Shown piece after piece: positions 8,237-16,877 of a stretch of 64,000 nucleotides of DNA (positions within the stretch are counted from its first letter, which is position 1; the number at the start of each line of letters is the position of its first letter). The stretch is from Paenibacillus marchantiae (GTDB taxonomy: Bacteria > Bacillota > Bacilli > Paenibacillales > Paenibacillaceae). The position numbers were made by a program, and so were the translations under genes. Below the pieces are notes generated by a model. It worked only from the letters and a program-made list of their open reading frames with translations, was not told where the DNA came from and made no database searches. The stretch spans positions 3,844,001 through 3,908,000 of the forward strand of contig NZ_CP118270.1 in assembly GCF_028771845.1 (NCBI RefSeq), in the 5' to 3' direction.

Positions 8237-9450
8237 AGCTGAATACAGGGCGTATGCCTCAGGTTGCAAGAGTCCGTGAGCATTTATTGGCACTGAAAGA
8301 ACAACAGACCGAACCGGTATGTGCCTACATCCGGGATGTAACAGCACTCGTCGCTCATGTGCATCAGCGTGTACAATCCATGCCGGAATCTAGTCAGCTG
8401 TTCTATGCCATCAAAGCCAACTCGGAAGAAGAGGTGCTTCGAGCGCTGGCCCCTGTAGTTCATGGCTTTGAAGTGGCATCTTTGGGCGAGATGGTGAAGG
8501 TGAGACAAGTCTCAGCGGATATTCCGATTCTGTTTGGTGGACCAGGCAAGACAGAAGCAGAGCTTCGGGGAGCGATAGATCATAAAGTGCAGCTTATTCA
8601 TGTGGAAAGTATGCATGAGATAAACAAGCTGAACGAGATTGCGAGTCAAAATGACGTTCGGGTATCCGTATTGCTGCGGATTAACCTGAAAGGTCCACTG
8701 CCTCAGGCGACACTGGCGATGGGCGGTCGTCCGACCCAGTTCGGAATCGACGAGGTCATGCTGCCACAAGTCATGAACCAGCTCCGACACTTGCCACATA
8801 TTCAGGTGGAAGGGTTTCATTTTCACTCCCTTTCGAACAATCTAGATGCGGAGCAGCATGTGAAACTGATTGAGTATTACTGCACCATCGCGCGGGATTG
8901 GGCGAGGCAATATGGTTTCACGCTTCGGTATTTGAATGCCGGGGGTGGAATTGGTGTGAACTATGCGCATCTGGAGCAACAGTTCGACTGGAACACATTT
9001 GTGAATGGTATTGCACCGGTATTGCAAAAGGAACTGCCTTCGGAAACGACTTTGTTGTTCGAATGTGGGCGTTACCTTACGGCATCGAGTGGGTATTATG
9101 CAACCGAGGTGCTGGACGTTAAAGTCAACCACGGCAAAACATATGTCATCGTGCGTGGCGGTACACATCATTTTCGCCTACCCGTTTCTTGGCAGCACAG
9201 TCATCCGTTCGAGGTGATTGAGGTGGAGAACTGGACGCATCCGTATGACAGACCCGAGGTGAAGCAAAACGCTTTTACAGTGGCAGGCCAGCTATGTACT
9301 CCGAAAGATATTTTGGCAAGTGATATTACGTCAAGCGGGGTTCGGGCAGGAGATATTTTGCTGTTCCAATATGCGGGTGCTTATGGCTGGGCGATCTCGC
9401 ATCATGACTTTTTGAGTCATCCACATCCGCAGCACATTTATTTGCATTAA
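8227..9450 (+). CDS. sbnH: SbnH-like fold-type III PLP decarboxylase
   Basis: A 407-residue enzyme of the ornithine/diaminopimelate decarboxylase group (alanine racemase N-fold plus beta-barrel). In staphyloferrin B synthesis SbnH removes CO2 from citryl-diaminopropionate to give citryl-diaminoethane. The PLP lysine is K63 in FYAIKANSEEEVLRAL. FHFHSLSNN, NAGGGIGVNY (PLP phosphate loop) and FECGRYLTASSGYY follow in family order. The catalytic Cys of the C-terminal barrel is probably in GQLCTPKD (about residues 355-362). The start at ATG 8227 overlaps the sbnB-like gene by 10 bases. Placement between diaminopropionate enzymes and NIS synthetases supports the SbnH role over lysine or diaminopimelate decarboxylation. 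Confidence 0.87.
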   Translation: MAIELNTGRMPQVARVREHLLALKEQQTEPVCAYIRDVTALVAHVHQRVQSMPESSQLFYAIKANSEEEVLRALAPVVHGFEVASLGEMVKVRQVSADIPILFGGPGKTEAELRGAIDHKVQLIHVESMHEINKLNEIASQNDVRVSVLLRINLKGPLPQATLAMGGRPTQFGIDEVMLPQVMNQLRHLPHIQVEGFHFHSLSNNLDAEQHVKLIEYYCTIARDWARQYGFTLRYLNAGGGIGVNYAHLEQQFDWNTFVNGIAPVLQKELPSETTLLFECGRYLTASSGYYATEVLDVKVNHGKTYVIVRGGTHHFRLPVSWQHSHPFEVIEVENWTHPYDRPEVKQNAFTVAGQLCTPKDILASDITSSGVRAGDILLFQYAGAYGWAISHHDFLSHPHPQHIYLH

Positions 9451-9492
9451 CACGTAAACGGTTTGAGGCAGTGCAATCATGGGAGGTGTCAT

Positions 9493-11367
9493 ATGAACGG
9501 TCTAACAGCAGCATTGGTCAGGTCCGATGAGTGGATAATGGTGCGGCGACGTATTTTCAGGCAATTGGTGGAGTCGTTTCTGTATGAGCAAATCTTGAAT
9601 GAACCGGTGATCGGGCCTTATGCGGAGGCAGAGTATACACTGCGAGGGGAGACGGAGACAGGAGAGAAGGTGGAATACACCTTTTGGGCTGTACGAAAAG
9701 AGAGCTTTAACCGCATTCGGTTGTCAGATAAACCAATTATGCGGGTAACATCGAAAGATCGAGCGGAAGCAGATTCCATTCCTCGTTTTTTACTGGAGAT
9801 GGCTGCGCATATTGCCACATCCGAAGCTCAGCTGGGGCAATTCATGGATGAGCTTCAGCAAACCCATCTGAAGGACACGCTGTCTGTGCGATGGCGTGCT
9901 GGTCAGCCCGAACCTCGGGTATCGGAATATGACGAGTGGGAATCTGCCCTGATTGAAGGGCATCCGTATCATCCTTGTTACAAATCCAGAGTTGGATTCA
10001 CGCTCTCTGACAATGAAGCCTATGGACCGGAGTTCGGACCGGAATTCAAGCTGGTCTGGATTGCGATTAAACAGGATGCAGCCCAAATATCTATTTCGTC
10101 TTCACTGGACATGTATGCTGAGTTTATCCATAACGAGCTGGGGCAGGAGCTACAGACATTCAAGTTGATTTTGCAGGAAGTTATATCATCTGCGAACTTG
10201 AAATTGAACTCGGCTGCTGATGCCGAGGTGAAGTTGAATACGGATGGGGATGCAAGTGTGGATGAATATGTATTTGTTCCTGTGCATCCCTGGCAGTGGA
10301 AGCGAATCATATCGGTGGCGTGTGCGGAGCAACTTCGAACAGGGGAGATTGTGTATCTGGGTCAAGCAGGTGACACCTACCGTCCTCAACAATCCATTCG
10401 CACATTGACGAATGTGAGTCATCGCGATAAACCGTATGTCAAACTGCCGCTGAATATGGTGAATACATCATCCGGACGAATTCTCGCACAGCACACAATC
10501 ATGAATGCGGCCCGTATCTCTGATTGGCTTGGTCGTGTGGTGGCAGAAGATTCGTTTTTACAGGATGAGCTTGGTCTGATTGTGCTGAAGGAGATTGCGG
10601 GGGTATCGTACCATCACCAGAAACTGCCCAATATGCTGGAGCAAAAAATATACGGATCACTCGGGGCTATCTGGCGGGAAAGTCTGCATCCGCGCTTAAT
10701 GGCAGGAGAAGAGGCTTTGCCATTCAATGCTCTGTGTCATCTCGATCAGCAGGGCACTCCGGTCATTAAACCGTGGATAAACGAATATGGCCTGGATCGC
10801 TGGGCCCGGCAATTGCTAAATGTTGCGGTGGTACCGCTGATACATCTGCTGTACGCACATGGGGCGGCGCTGGAATCACATGCGCAAAATATGATCATCG
10901 TGCTGAAAGAAGGATGGCCCAGCCGGATTGCGCTTAAGGATTTTCATGACGGTATCCGTTACTGCCCATCCATTCCTCACCCGTTTGGCTACCCGGAAAT
11001 TGAATATCCACCTGCCAACCATCAGCGGGTGAATCGCAATTCGTTTGTGGAGAAAGAAGACCCTTCCGAGGTGAAAGACTTTATATTGGACGCGTTACTT
11101 TTTATCAATCTGACCGAAGTGGCATTTTTTCTGGAGAAGCACTTTGACCTGAGCGAAAAGCAATGGTGGCGCATGGCTGCCGAAGTGATTTTGAATTACC
11201 AGGAGCGGTTCCCGGAGTTACTGGCGCGATTTGAACAGTTTGACGTTTTTGCACCCGAGATCGAAGTGGAACAGCTGACTAGACGGCGAATTCATGAAGG
11301 GCCGGGGGATTGTGTGCATCGGGTAAGTAATCCACTGCATGTCTACAGGCCAGTTCGGCAGAATTAA
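9493..11367 (+). CDS. IucA/IucC-family NIS siderophore synthetase (second)
   Basis: A 624-residue NIS synthetase. Motifs: IEGHPYHPCYKSRVGF around residues 154-169, HPWQW at 265-269, QQSIRTL at 299-305, KLPLNMVNTSSGR at about 317-329, ESHAQNMII and ALKDFHDGIRY towards the C-terminus. GGGAGG 6 bases before ATG 9493 selects this start over an in-frame ATG at 9463. It is closely related to the next gene; both begin with an RRRIFRQLVES helix and share the NTSxGR motif, so the pair probably arose by tandem duplication. It presumably condenses citrate or citryl-diaminoethane with a diaminopropionate unit, but the step cannot be assigned without phylogeny. Confidence 0.9.
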   Translation: MNGLTAALVRSDEWIMVRRRIFRQLVESFLYEQILNEPVIGPYAEAEYTLRGETETGEKVEYTFWAVRKESFNRIRLSDKPIMRVTSKDRAEADSIPRFLLEMAAHIATSEAQLGQFMDELQQTHLKDTLSVRWRAGQPEPRVSEYDEWESALIEGHPYHPCYKSRVGFTLSDNEAYGPEFGPEFKLVWIAIKQDAAQISISSSLDMYAEFIHNELGQELQTFKLILQEVISSANLKLNSAADAEVKLNTDGDASVDEYVFVPVHPWQWKRIISVACAEQLRTGEIVYLGQAGDTYRPQQSIRTLTNVSHRDKPYVKLPLNMVNTSSGRILAQHTIMNAARISDWLGRVVAEDSFLQDELGLIVLKEIAGVSYHHQKLPNMLEQKIYGSLGAIWRESLHPRLMAGEEALPFNALCHLDQQGTPVIKPWINEYGLDRWARQLLNVAVVPLIHLLYAHGAALESHAQNMIIVLKEGWPSRIALKDFHDGIRYCPSIPHPFGYPEIEYPPANHQRVNRNSFVEKEDPSEVKDFILDALLFINLTEVAFFLEKHFDLSEKQWWRMAAEVILNYQERFPELLARFEQFDVFAPEIEVEQLTRRRIHEGPGDCVHRVSNPLHVYRPVRQN

Positions 11368-11384
11368 TCAGGGGGGAGGAGAGC

Positions 11385-13457
11385 ATGCGCATGGAAAGTA
11401 CGAGAATATCTGAATATCAGAGCCATGATAAGGATCAGGAGAGGCAACCGTTTTGCAAAGAGGACTCCTTTAGCCATCCAGAAAATGTTGTTGCAAGTTC
11501 TAGACTTGGAGTGGAGAAGGAGCATTGGCAAAATCAACAAAGAAAACTGTACACCGCAGCGCTGTCTTCATACCACTATACCGATGCACGCAGACGCATA
11601 TTCAGACAGTTGGTTGAATCTTTGATGTACGAAGGTGTTATGGAATATACCTCAAGGGAGGAGCAGGGGTTCAACGTTTGGGAAATGGAGGGTACAGGGC
11701 TGAATGGTGAACGGGTCATCTACGCATGCAAGGGAACAGGGCATCTTACCTTTGGTCGTTTGCGGTTGAACCATGAACCCATTACAAGACGTGTCTATGT
11801 GGATGAGGCTCCGGCTTCGAAAAGTAACAGCATTCAAAAGAGAGAACCTATTCTGCCTGGAACTACAGCCGGCCAAGAAGCGGAGTCGATTTCTCTATTT
11901 TTGCTGGAAGTTGGACCAGCGATAGGCGCCGATGAAGGGAAGCTGCTACATTTTGTTAAAGAACTGGAGCAGACGCTGATCAATGATACACTGGCGCGAT
12001 ATGTACGGGCTGAGCGGCAGACTGATCTACATGCTCTTCCCGATGAAGACTGGGAAAGTGGAATTATCGAGGGTCACCCATACCATCCAAGTTATAAATC
12101 CCGTATCGGCTTCCGAATTGAAGATCAGCTTGAATATGGCCCCGAGTTCGGCGGATGTATTAAACCGATATGGGTCGGAATTCATAAGCAAAACGCACGG
12201 ATAAGTCATGGCACGAATGAACATGGACCGGCTACAAGGGAATGGCTTCAGGATCAACTTAGCGAACAAGTGTTGGAACGCTTCCTCACGGCACTACAGG
12301 AAATGGGTGCTGATCCGGCAGAGTATGTGATGATGCCAGTCCATCCGTGGCAATGGCGAACAACGATCAGTTCTGTACTTGCAGAAGATATTCGTAACGG
12401 AAGCATCGTACCGCTTGGCAGCAGCGAAGACCGATATACTGCTCAACAGTCGATTCGCACGCTAGCTAACCGATCACGTCCCAATTCACCGTACTTGAAG
12501 CTTTCGCTGAGTATGATCAACACATCAACTGGTAGGGTGATCGCCCCACATACGGTTGAGAATGGACCTCGCATTACCGACTGGCTGCAGGGAATTAGCA
12601 AGCAAGATCCCTACTTGAGGGATGAACTGCGTGTCATTCTTTTGGGAGAGATTGCTGGCGTTGCATACGACAATCATCAGATACCGGATGTTTTGAAGCC
12701 ACTCTCGTATGGTGTGTTGTCCTGCGTTTGGAGAGAAAGTGTACATTCCCGGCTGGAACCGGGTGAATCAGCGATTCCGTTTAATGCATTGTCTACACTG
12801 GACTATGCGGGGCGCCCGGTGATTGATCCTTGGGTGAAAAAGTTGGGTGCTGATGAATGGCTGTCCGAGCTGTTGCTAACTGCGGTACGACCGCTCATTC
12901 ACTGGTTATTCGCTCATGGGATTGCGCTAGAGTCTCATGCACAGAATATGCTGCTAATTCACCGGGAAGGCAGACCCTCACGCGTTGCGCTGAAGGATTT
13001 TCACGATGGAATTCGATTTACAAGAGAGGCACTTGCCGATCCAAAGCTCTGTCCAGCGCTTGTCGAGGTGCCGGAATATCATCGTCGTGTGAACCGTAAT
13101 TCATTCCTGGAGACGGAAGAACCGACAGAAGTTCGGGATTTCATACATGATGCCTTTTTCTTTATCAATCTTGGAGAGCTGGCTTTGTTCATGCAGGAGC
13201 ATTACCAGATCAGAGAGCAGACCTTCTGGAACAGTGTTCGTAAGATCATTACCGACTATCAACAGCGTTTCCCTGAATTTCATGAACGGTACGAATTGTA
13301 TTCCTTGTTTGATCCTGAGATCGGAGTAGAGCAATTGACGAAGCGGCGCTTGTTTCCAGATCATGAATTGCGTATTCATCAAGTTCCGAATCCACTGGAG
13401 CACACGATTATGGATAAATATGGGTCTAATGAGGATGAATTAAAAAATAGTATATGA
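11385..13457 (+). CDS. IucA/IucC-family NIS siderophore synthetase (third, N-terminally extended)
   Basis: A 690-residue NIS synthetase and paralog of the preceding gene, 17 bases downstream behind GGAGGA. It has the motifs IEGHPYHPSYKSRIGF (about residue 227 on), HPWQW, QQSIRTL, KLSLSMINTSTGR, ESHAQNMLL and ALKDFHDGIRF. Compared with its neighbour it carries roughly 50 extra, polar N-terminal residues before the shared RRRIFRQLVES helix; this region contains internal Met codons only very near the start, so the extension seems genuine. It is the last gene of the five-gene biosynthetic operon, and a new Fur-box promoter follows at once. Confidence 0.9.
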   Translation: MRMESTRISEYQSHDKDQERQPFCKEDSFSHPENVVASSRLGVEKEHWQNQQRKLYTAALSSYHYTDARRRIFRQLVESLMYEGVMEYTSREEQGFNVWEMEGTGLNGERVIYACKGTGHLTFGRLRLNHEPITRRVYVDEAPASKSNSIQKREPILPGTTAGQEAESISLFLLEVGPAIGADEGKLLHFVKELEQTLINDTLARYVRAERQTDLHALPDEDWESGIIEGHPYHPSYKSRIGFRIEDQLEYGPEFGGCIKPIWVGIHKQNARISHGTNEHGPATREWLQDQLSEQVLERFLTALQEMGADPAEYVMMPVHPWQWRTTISSVLAEDIRNGSIVPLGSSEDRYTAQQSIRTLANRSRPNSPYLKLSLSMINTSTGRVIAPHTVENGPRITDWLQGISKQDPYLRDELRVILLGEIAGVAYDNHQIPDVLKPLSYGVLSCVWRESVHSRLEPGESAIPFNALSTLDYAGRPVIDPWVKKLGADEWLSELLLTAVRPLIHWLFAHGIALESHAQNMLLIHREGRPSRVALKDFHDGIRFTREALADPKLCPALVEVPEYHRRVNRNSFLETEEPTEVRDFIHDAFFFINLGELALFMQEHYQIREQTFWNSVRKIITDYQQRFPEFHERYELYSLFDPEIGVEQLTKRRLFPDHELRIHQVPNPLEHTIMDKYGSNEDELKNSI

Positions 13458-13491
13458 GATCAAAAGAATATTGCATGGACAGAAACTGGAA

Positions 13492-13527
13492 TTGTGGGAT
13501 ATTGTTTTAATAATGATAATCATTATT
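13492..13527 (+). promoter_or_regulatory. Promoter with overlapping Fur box for the siderophore importer
   Basis: TTGTGG (13492-13497), a 17-base spacer, then GATAAT (13515-13520) as the -10. The -10 lies inside the palindrome AATAATGATAATCATTATT (13509-13527), a near-perfect Fur box, so Fur would block polymerase directly. Confidence 0.85.
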
Positions 13528-13564
13528 GATTAGGTTATTAAATAGGATCAGGGGGTTGGATGGG

Positions 13565-14563
13565 ATGCAAGTAGAGAGAAAGAGGATTGGAATGAAATCA
13601 TGGGTACATTTTGCTATGCTGGCGGTACTGATGCTGGTGCTAGCGGGTTGTGGAAATTCGGGATCGGGTGCAGCCAATGGTTCAGCAGCGGAAACCGCTC
13701 CAACCGAACCAAAGCAAGAAGAAACCGTAGCCAATACTGGCGATACACGTACCGTCAAAGATGCATATGGTGAGGTACAGGTTCCAACCAATGCAAGTCG
13801 AATTGTGGTACTGGACATTGGGGCCTTGGATAATTTGCTCGAGTTGGGCATTAAACCTATAGGCGCACCTTCCATCCTGGCAGCAGGCGATCCGTATCCG
13901 GCTTATCTAAAAGGCACAGAAGGCATTGAGAATATCGGATCGGTGAATGAACCAAGCCTGGAGGCTATCGATGCACTGAAGCCGGACTTGATCATTGGTA
14001 ATAAAGATACACACGATGCTATCCATGATCAGTTAAAACAAATCGCGCCTACGGTGTTTGTAGAAACACTTGGGGTTACCTGGAAAGAAAATCTGCAGCT
14101 TCATGCCGATGCTGTAAACAAGCTGGAAGATGGCAAGAAGCTGTTGGATACATATCAGCAGCGCATTGAGGAATTGAAATCTACGCTTGCAGGCAAAGAT
14201 GCCAAGGAAGTATCGCTGTTCCGTCCCCGTGAAGACAAAATTCAGGTCTATCTGAAAGAAACATTTGCAGGTACGATTATGGAAGATTCCGGAATTGTTC
14301 GTCCCGCAGCACAGCAGGATGCAGGCTTCTCCAAGGATATTACGGAAGAACAGATTGCTGATCTTGATGGTGACGTAGTCTTCTGGTTTAACCGTGAGCC
14401 GGATGCATTCGCCAAACTGGAGAAAAGTAAATTGTGGGCAACGTTGAAAGGAGTCCAAAATGAAGCTGTGCACCCGGTTGACTGGGAGTACTGGATGAGT
14501 GGCCTGGGCATTCAGGCTGTAAACAAGGTCGTGGATGACCTGAACACCTATGTAGCCAACTAA
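13565..14563 (+). CDS. Siderophore-binding lipoprotein, class III ABC substrate-binding protein
   Basis: A lipoprotein of about 332 residues that should capture the ferric siderophore at the cell surface. A hydrophobic signal segment ends in the lipobox LAGC, followed by a Ser/Gly/Ala-rich linker and a FecB/FepB-type two-lobed fold (RTVKDAYGEVQVPTNASRIV; PSLEAIDALKPDLIIGNKDTHD). Possible starts are ATG 13565 (GGGGG upstream) and ATG 13592 (GAGG 6 bases upstream); both leave a complete signal peptide. It follows the third synthetase, and two FecCD permeases follow after a terminator. No ATPase gene is nearby, so a shared ATPase such as FhuC/YusV must energise import. Confidence 0.88.
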   Translation: MQVERKRIGMKSWVHFAMLAVLMLVLAGCGNSGSGAANGSAAETAPTEPKQEETVANTGDTRTVKDAYGEVQVPTNASRIVVLDIGALDNLLELGIKPIGAPSILAAGDPYPAYLKGTEGIENIGSVNEPSLEAIDALKPDLIIGNKDTHDAIHDQLKQIAPTVFVETLGVTWKENLQLHADAVNKLEDGKKLLDTYQQRIEELKSTLAGKDAKEVSLFRPREDKIQVYLKETFAGTIMEDSGIVRPAAQQDAGFSKDITEEQIADLDGDVVFWFNREPDAFAKLEKSKLWATLKGVQNEAVHPVDWEYWMSGLGIQAVNKVVDDLNTYVAN

Positions 14564-14660
14564 ACACAAAACATGCTGGACCTTTTCTAGCGGCAATGGA
14601 TTGGGATTCAGCACTTATCAATTGCAATTATGCTTCCAAGTGGTCATAGCTTAACTGTAA

Positions 14661-14696
14661 AATTGGGTCGTCGAATGTGACGATCCAATTTTTCTG
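14661..14696 (+). terminator. Terminator between binding protein and permeases
   Basis: The hairpin TTGGGTCGTC/GACGATCCAA (10 bp, one G-T pair) is followed by TTTTT. It should reduce readthrough from the lipoprotein gene into the permeases. Confidence 0.7.
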
Positions 14697-14770
14697 ATTT
14701 TTCTGCATAGGGTTCGTTCCATGTTATATTCGTGCTCTATATTTGTTCTTATATAATAGAAGGAAAAATT

Positions 14771-14800
14771 TTGACAGTTCGTTTTTTCAAGTGATTTATA
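14771..14800 (+). promoter_or_regulatory. Candidate sigma-A promoter for the permease genes
   Basis: TTGACA at 14771-14776 and TTTATA at 14795-14800, spacer 18 bases. I see no Fur box overlapping it, so the permeases may be transcribed partly independently of the binding-protein gene. Confidence 0.55.
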
Positions 14801-14853
14801 CAACATATTGAAGTACATAAATCAAGCAGCATGCAGGTTGGAGGCGTAGAAAA

Positions 14854-15855
14854 ATGAACACAAACACCAGGTTTAAAATCACTGGTTTAGCAACCATCAT
14901 CGTGTTGACACTTCTCGCGTTTCTATTCAGCATCATGTATGGCATCGTACAGATTCCATTGCGTTCTGTTGTGGATACGTTCTATGCCTTTGATGGCTCG
15001 CGTGAACACCTGATCATTCAAACCGTCAGGCTGCCAAGAGCGGTTATTGCCGCAGTGGTTGGCAGCTCACTGGCTGTGGCCGGGTGCCTGATGCAGGCGA
15101 TTAGCCGCAATGCCCTCGCAGGTCCTGAACTGTTCGGTATTAATTATGGCGCGGCACTTACCGCGGTGCTTGCTTCCTTTTGGCTGGGAACGACGTCTCT
15201 ACAATTATTTGCATGGTCTGCGCTGTTGGGGGCGGCGGTTGCAGGCGTGCTGGTTTTCCTTCTTAGTTCCACGGGCAGACAACCCTTAACTTCCGTAAAA
15301 CTAGTTCTGGCAGGGGCTACATTAAATTTGTTATTTGCTTCACTGACACAAGGCATTCTTATCCTGAATGAGCAGTCTTTGGATGCGATGCGTTTCTGGT
15401 TGGCGGGTTCATTGACAGGCAGAGATCTCGATCTGTTTATTCAAATTCTGCCTTATCTGATCCTTGGCATCGTCGGTTCGTTTGCATTAAGCAGTCAATT
15501 GAACATTTTTGGATTAGGTGATGAAGTGGCTCAAGGATTAGGACAGCGAATGAAGATGATTAGGATCATCTGTATTATCTCGATTGTTCTGCTGGCTGGC
15601 AGTGCCGTGGCACTTGCCGGACCAATCGGATTTATCGGGTTAGCCGTTCCGCATATTGCAAGATCAATAACAGGCAGTGATTATCGCTGGGTAGTTCCGT
15701 ACTCTGCTGTTCTGGGGGCACTACTGCTGCTCACAGCAGATATTGGAGCGAGATTTGTGTTGCCTGGGCAGGAAATTCCTGTTGGGGTGGTTACAGCCTT
15801 CTTCGGTGCTCCTTTCCTCATCTATTTGGCCCAAAGAAAGGAGAGATCGATATGA
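14854..15855 (+). CDS. FecCD-family siderophore ABC permease (first)
   Basis: A 333-residue inner-membrane permease of the BtuC/FhuB/FecCD type with about nine or ten hydrophobic segments. Family landmarks are RLPRAVIAAVVGSSLAVAGCLMQAISRNALAGPELFGINYGA near residues 63-103 and the ATPase-coupling loop region with AGPIGFIGLAVPHIARSITG near residues 257-276. TTGGAGG precedes ATG 14854. The stop overlaps the start of the second permease by 4 bases (ATGA), so the two form a heterodimer-encoding pair. Confidence 0.93.
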   Translation: MNTNTRFKITGLATIIVLTLLAFLFSIMYGIVQIPLRSVVDTFYAFDGSREHLIIQTVRLPRAVIAAVVGSSLAVAGCLMQAISRNALAGPELFGINYGAALTAVLASFWLGTTSLQLFAWSALLGAAVAGVLVFLLSSTGRQPLTSVKLVLAGATLNLLFASLTQGILILNEQSLDAMRFWLAGSLTGRDLDLFIQILPYLILGIVGSFALSSQLNIFGLGDEVAQGLGQRMKMIRIICIISIVLLAGSAVALAGPIGFIGLAVPHIARSITGSDYRWVVPYSAVLGALLLLTADIGARFVLPGQEIPVGVVTAFFGAPFLIYLAQRKERSI

Positions 15856-16859
15856 TTTCTTCTATTATAAAGAAACGTGCAATCACCCTTATTCTGATCC
15901 TGTTGTTATTGAATGTGGGGGTGCTTGTGCTTAATGTGATGTTAGGAGATCGCTCCATCCCTCCGGGAGAAGTATTGCGTAGCTTGATGGGAAGGGGAGA
16001 TCAGGAATATCACTTCACCATTCATCAGTTAAGGCTGCCCCGGGTACTGACCGGTTTTCTGGTTGGGTGCGGTCTGGCATTGGCGGGTACAATCCTACAG
16101 GTCATTACAAGGAATCCTCTGGCATCACCTGGCGTAATTGGGCTGAATTCGGGTGCGGCTGCTGCGGTGGTTGCCGTCATGGTGCTGGTTCCTACCTTTC
16201 CAATGCGGCATATGCCTTGGATTGCATTCGTTGGAGCCTTTCTCGCGGCCACGGTAATCTATGGATTGTCATGGAGAAAAGGAGAGGCGAGTTCCACGGT
16301 TCGCATGCTGCTGATTGGTGTGGGCATCTCTGCAATGGCTGGCGCATTAATCACCTATTTGCTGACGGTGGGCAAAATATTCCGGATCTCTCAGGCTTCC
16401 GTGTGGATGGCAGGCAGTCTATACGGACGAACGTGGGGACACTTTTGGCCTTTATTGCCGTGGATGCTGCTCCTGTTTCTTCTATTAATATGGATGTCCA
16501 GACGGCTGGATATGTTTCTGCTCGATGTCCAGTCGGCAACTGGACTGGGTCTGCGGGTAGAGACTATGCGGGTGTTGTTCCTTCTGATGAGTGTAGGGCT
16601 CGCCGGGTCCGCGGTGTCGATGGCAGGAACGATTGGCTTTGTTGGCTTAATGGCTCCTCACATGGCAAAACATCTGGCAGGAAGCCGGAGTCTCGTTCGT
16701 TTACCGATTGCAGCGTTGCTTGGAGGACTGATCGTCATGCTCGCAGATCTCGCCGGACGGACATGTTTCACTCCGTATGAAATTCCAGCCGGATTAATTA
16801 CGGCGATTATCGGGGCTCCATATATGATGTATTTGCTGTTACGACGCAGAGGGATATAA
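15852..16859 (+). CDS. FecCD-family siderophore ABC permease (second)
   Basis: A 335-residue partner permease. The conserved stretches RLPRVLTGFLVGCGLALAGTILQ and AGTIGFVGLMAPHMAKHLAG parallel those of the upstream permease. It overlaps that gene by ATGA and is followed 18 bases later by the AraC-type sensor gene, so importer and sensor are probably co-transcribed. The missing ATPase subunit is probably encoded elsewhere, as with many Bacillus siderophore importers. Confidence 0.93.
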   Translation: MISSIIKKRAITLILILLLLNVGVLVLNVMLGDRSIPPGEVLRSLMGRGDQEYHFTIHQLRLPRVLTGFLVGCGLALAGTILQVITRNPLASPGVIGLNSGAAAAVVAVMVLVPTFPMRHMPWIAFVGAFLAATVIYGLSWRKGEASSTVRMLLIGVGISAMAGALITYLLTVGKIFRISQASVWMAGSLYGRTWGHFWPLLPWMLLLFLLLIWMSRRLDMFLLDVQSATGLGLRVETMRVLFLLMSVGLAGSAVSMAGTIGFVGLMAPHMAKHLAGSRSLVRLPIAALLGGLIVMLADLAGRTCFTPYEIPAGLITAIIGAPYMMYLLLRRRGI

Positions 16860-16877
16860 TGAAGAAAAGGATTCAGA

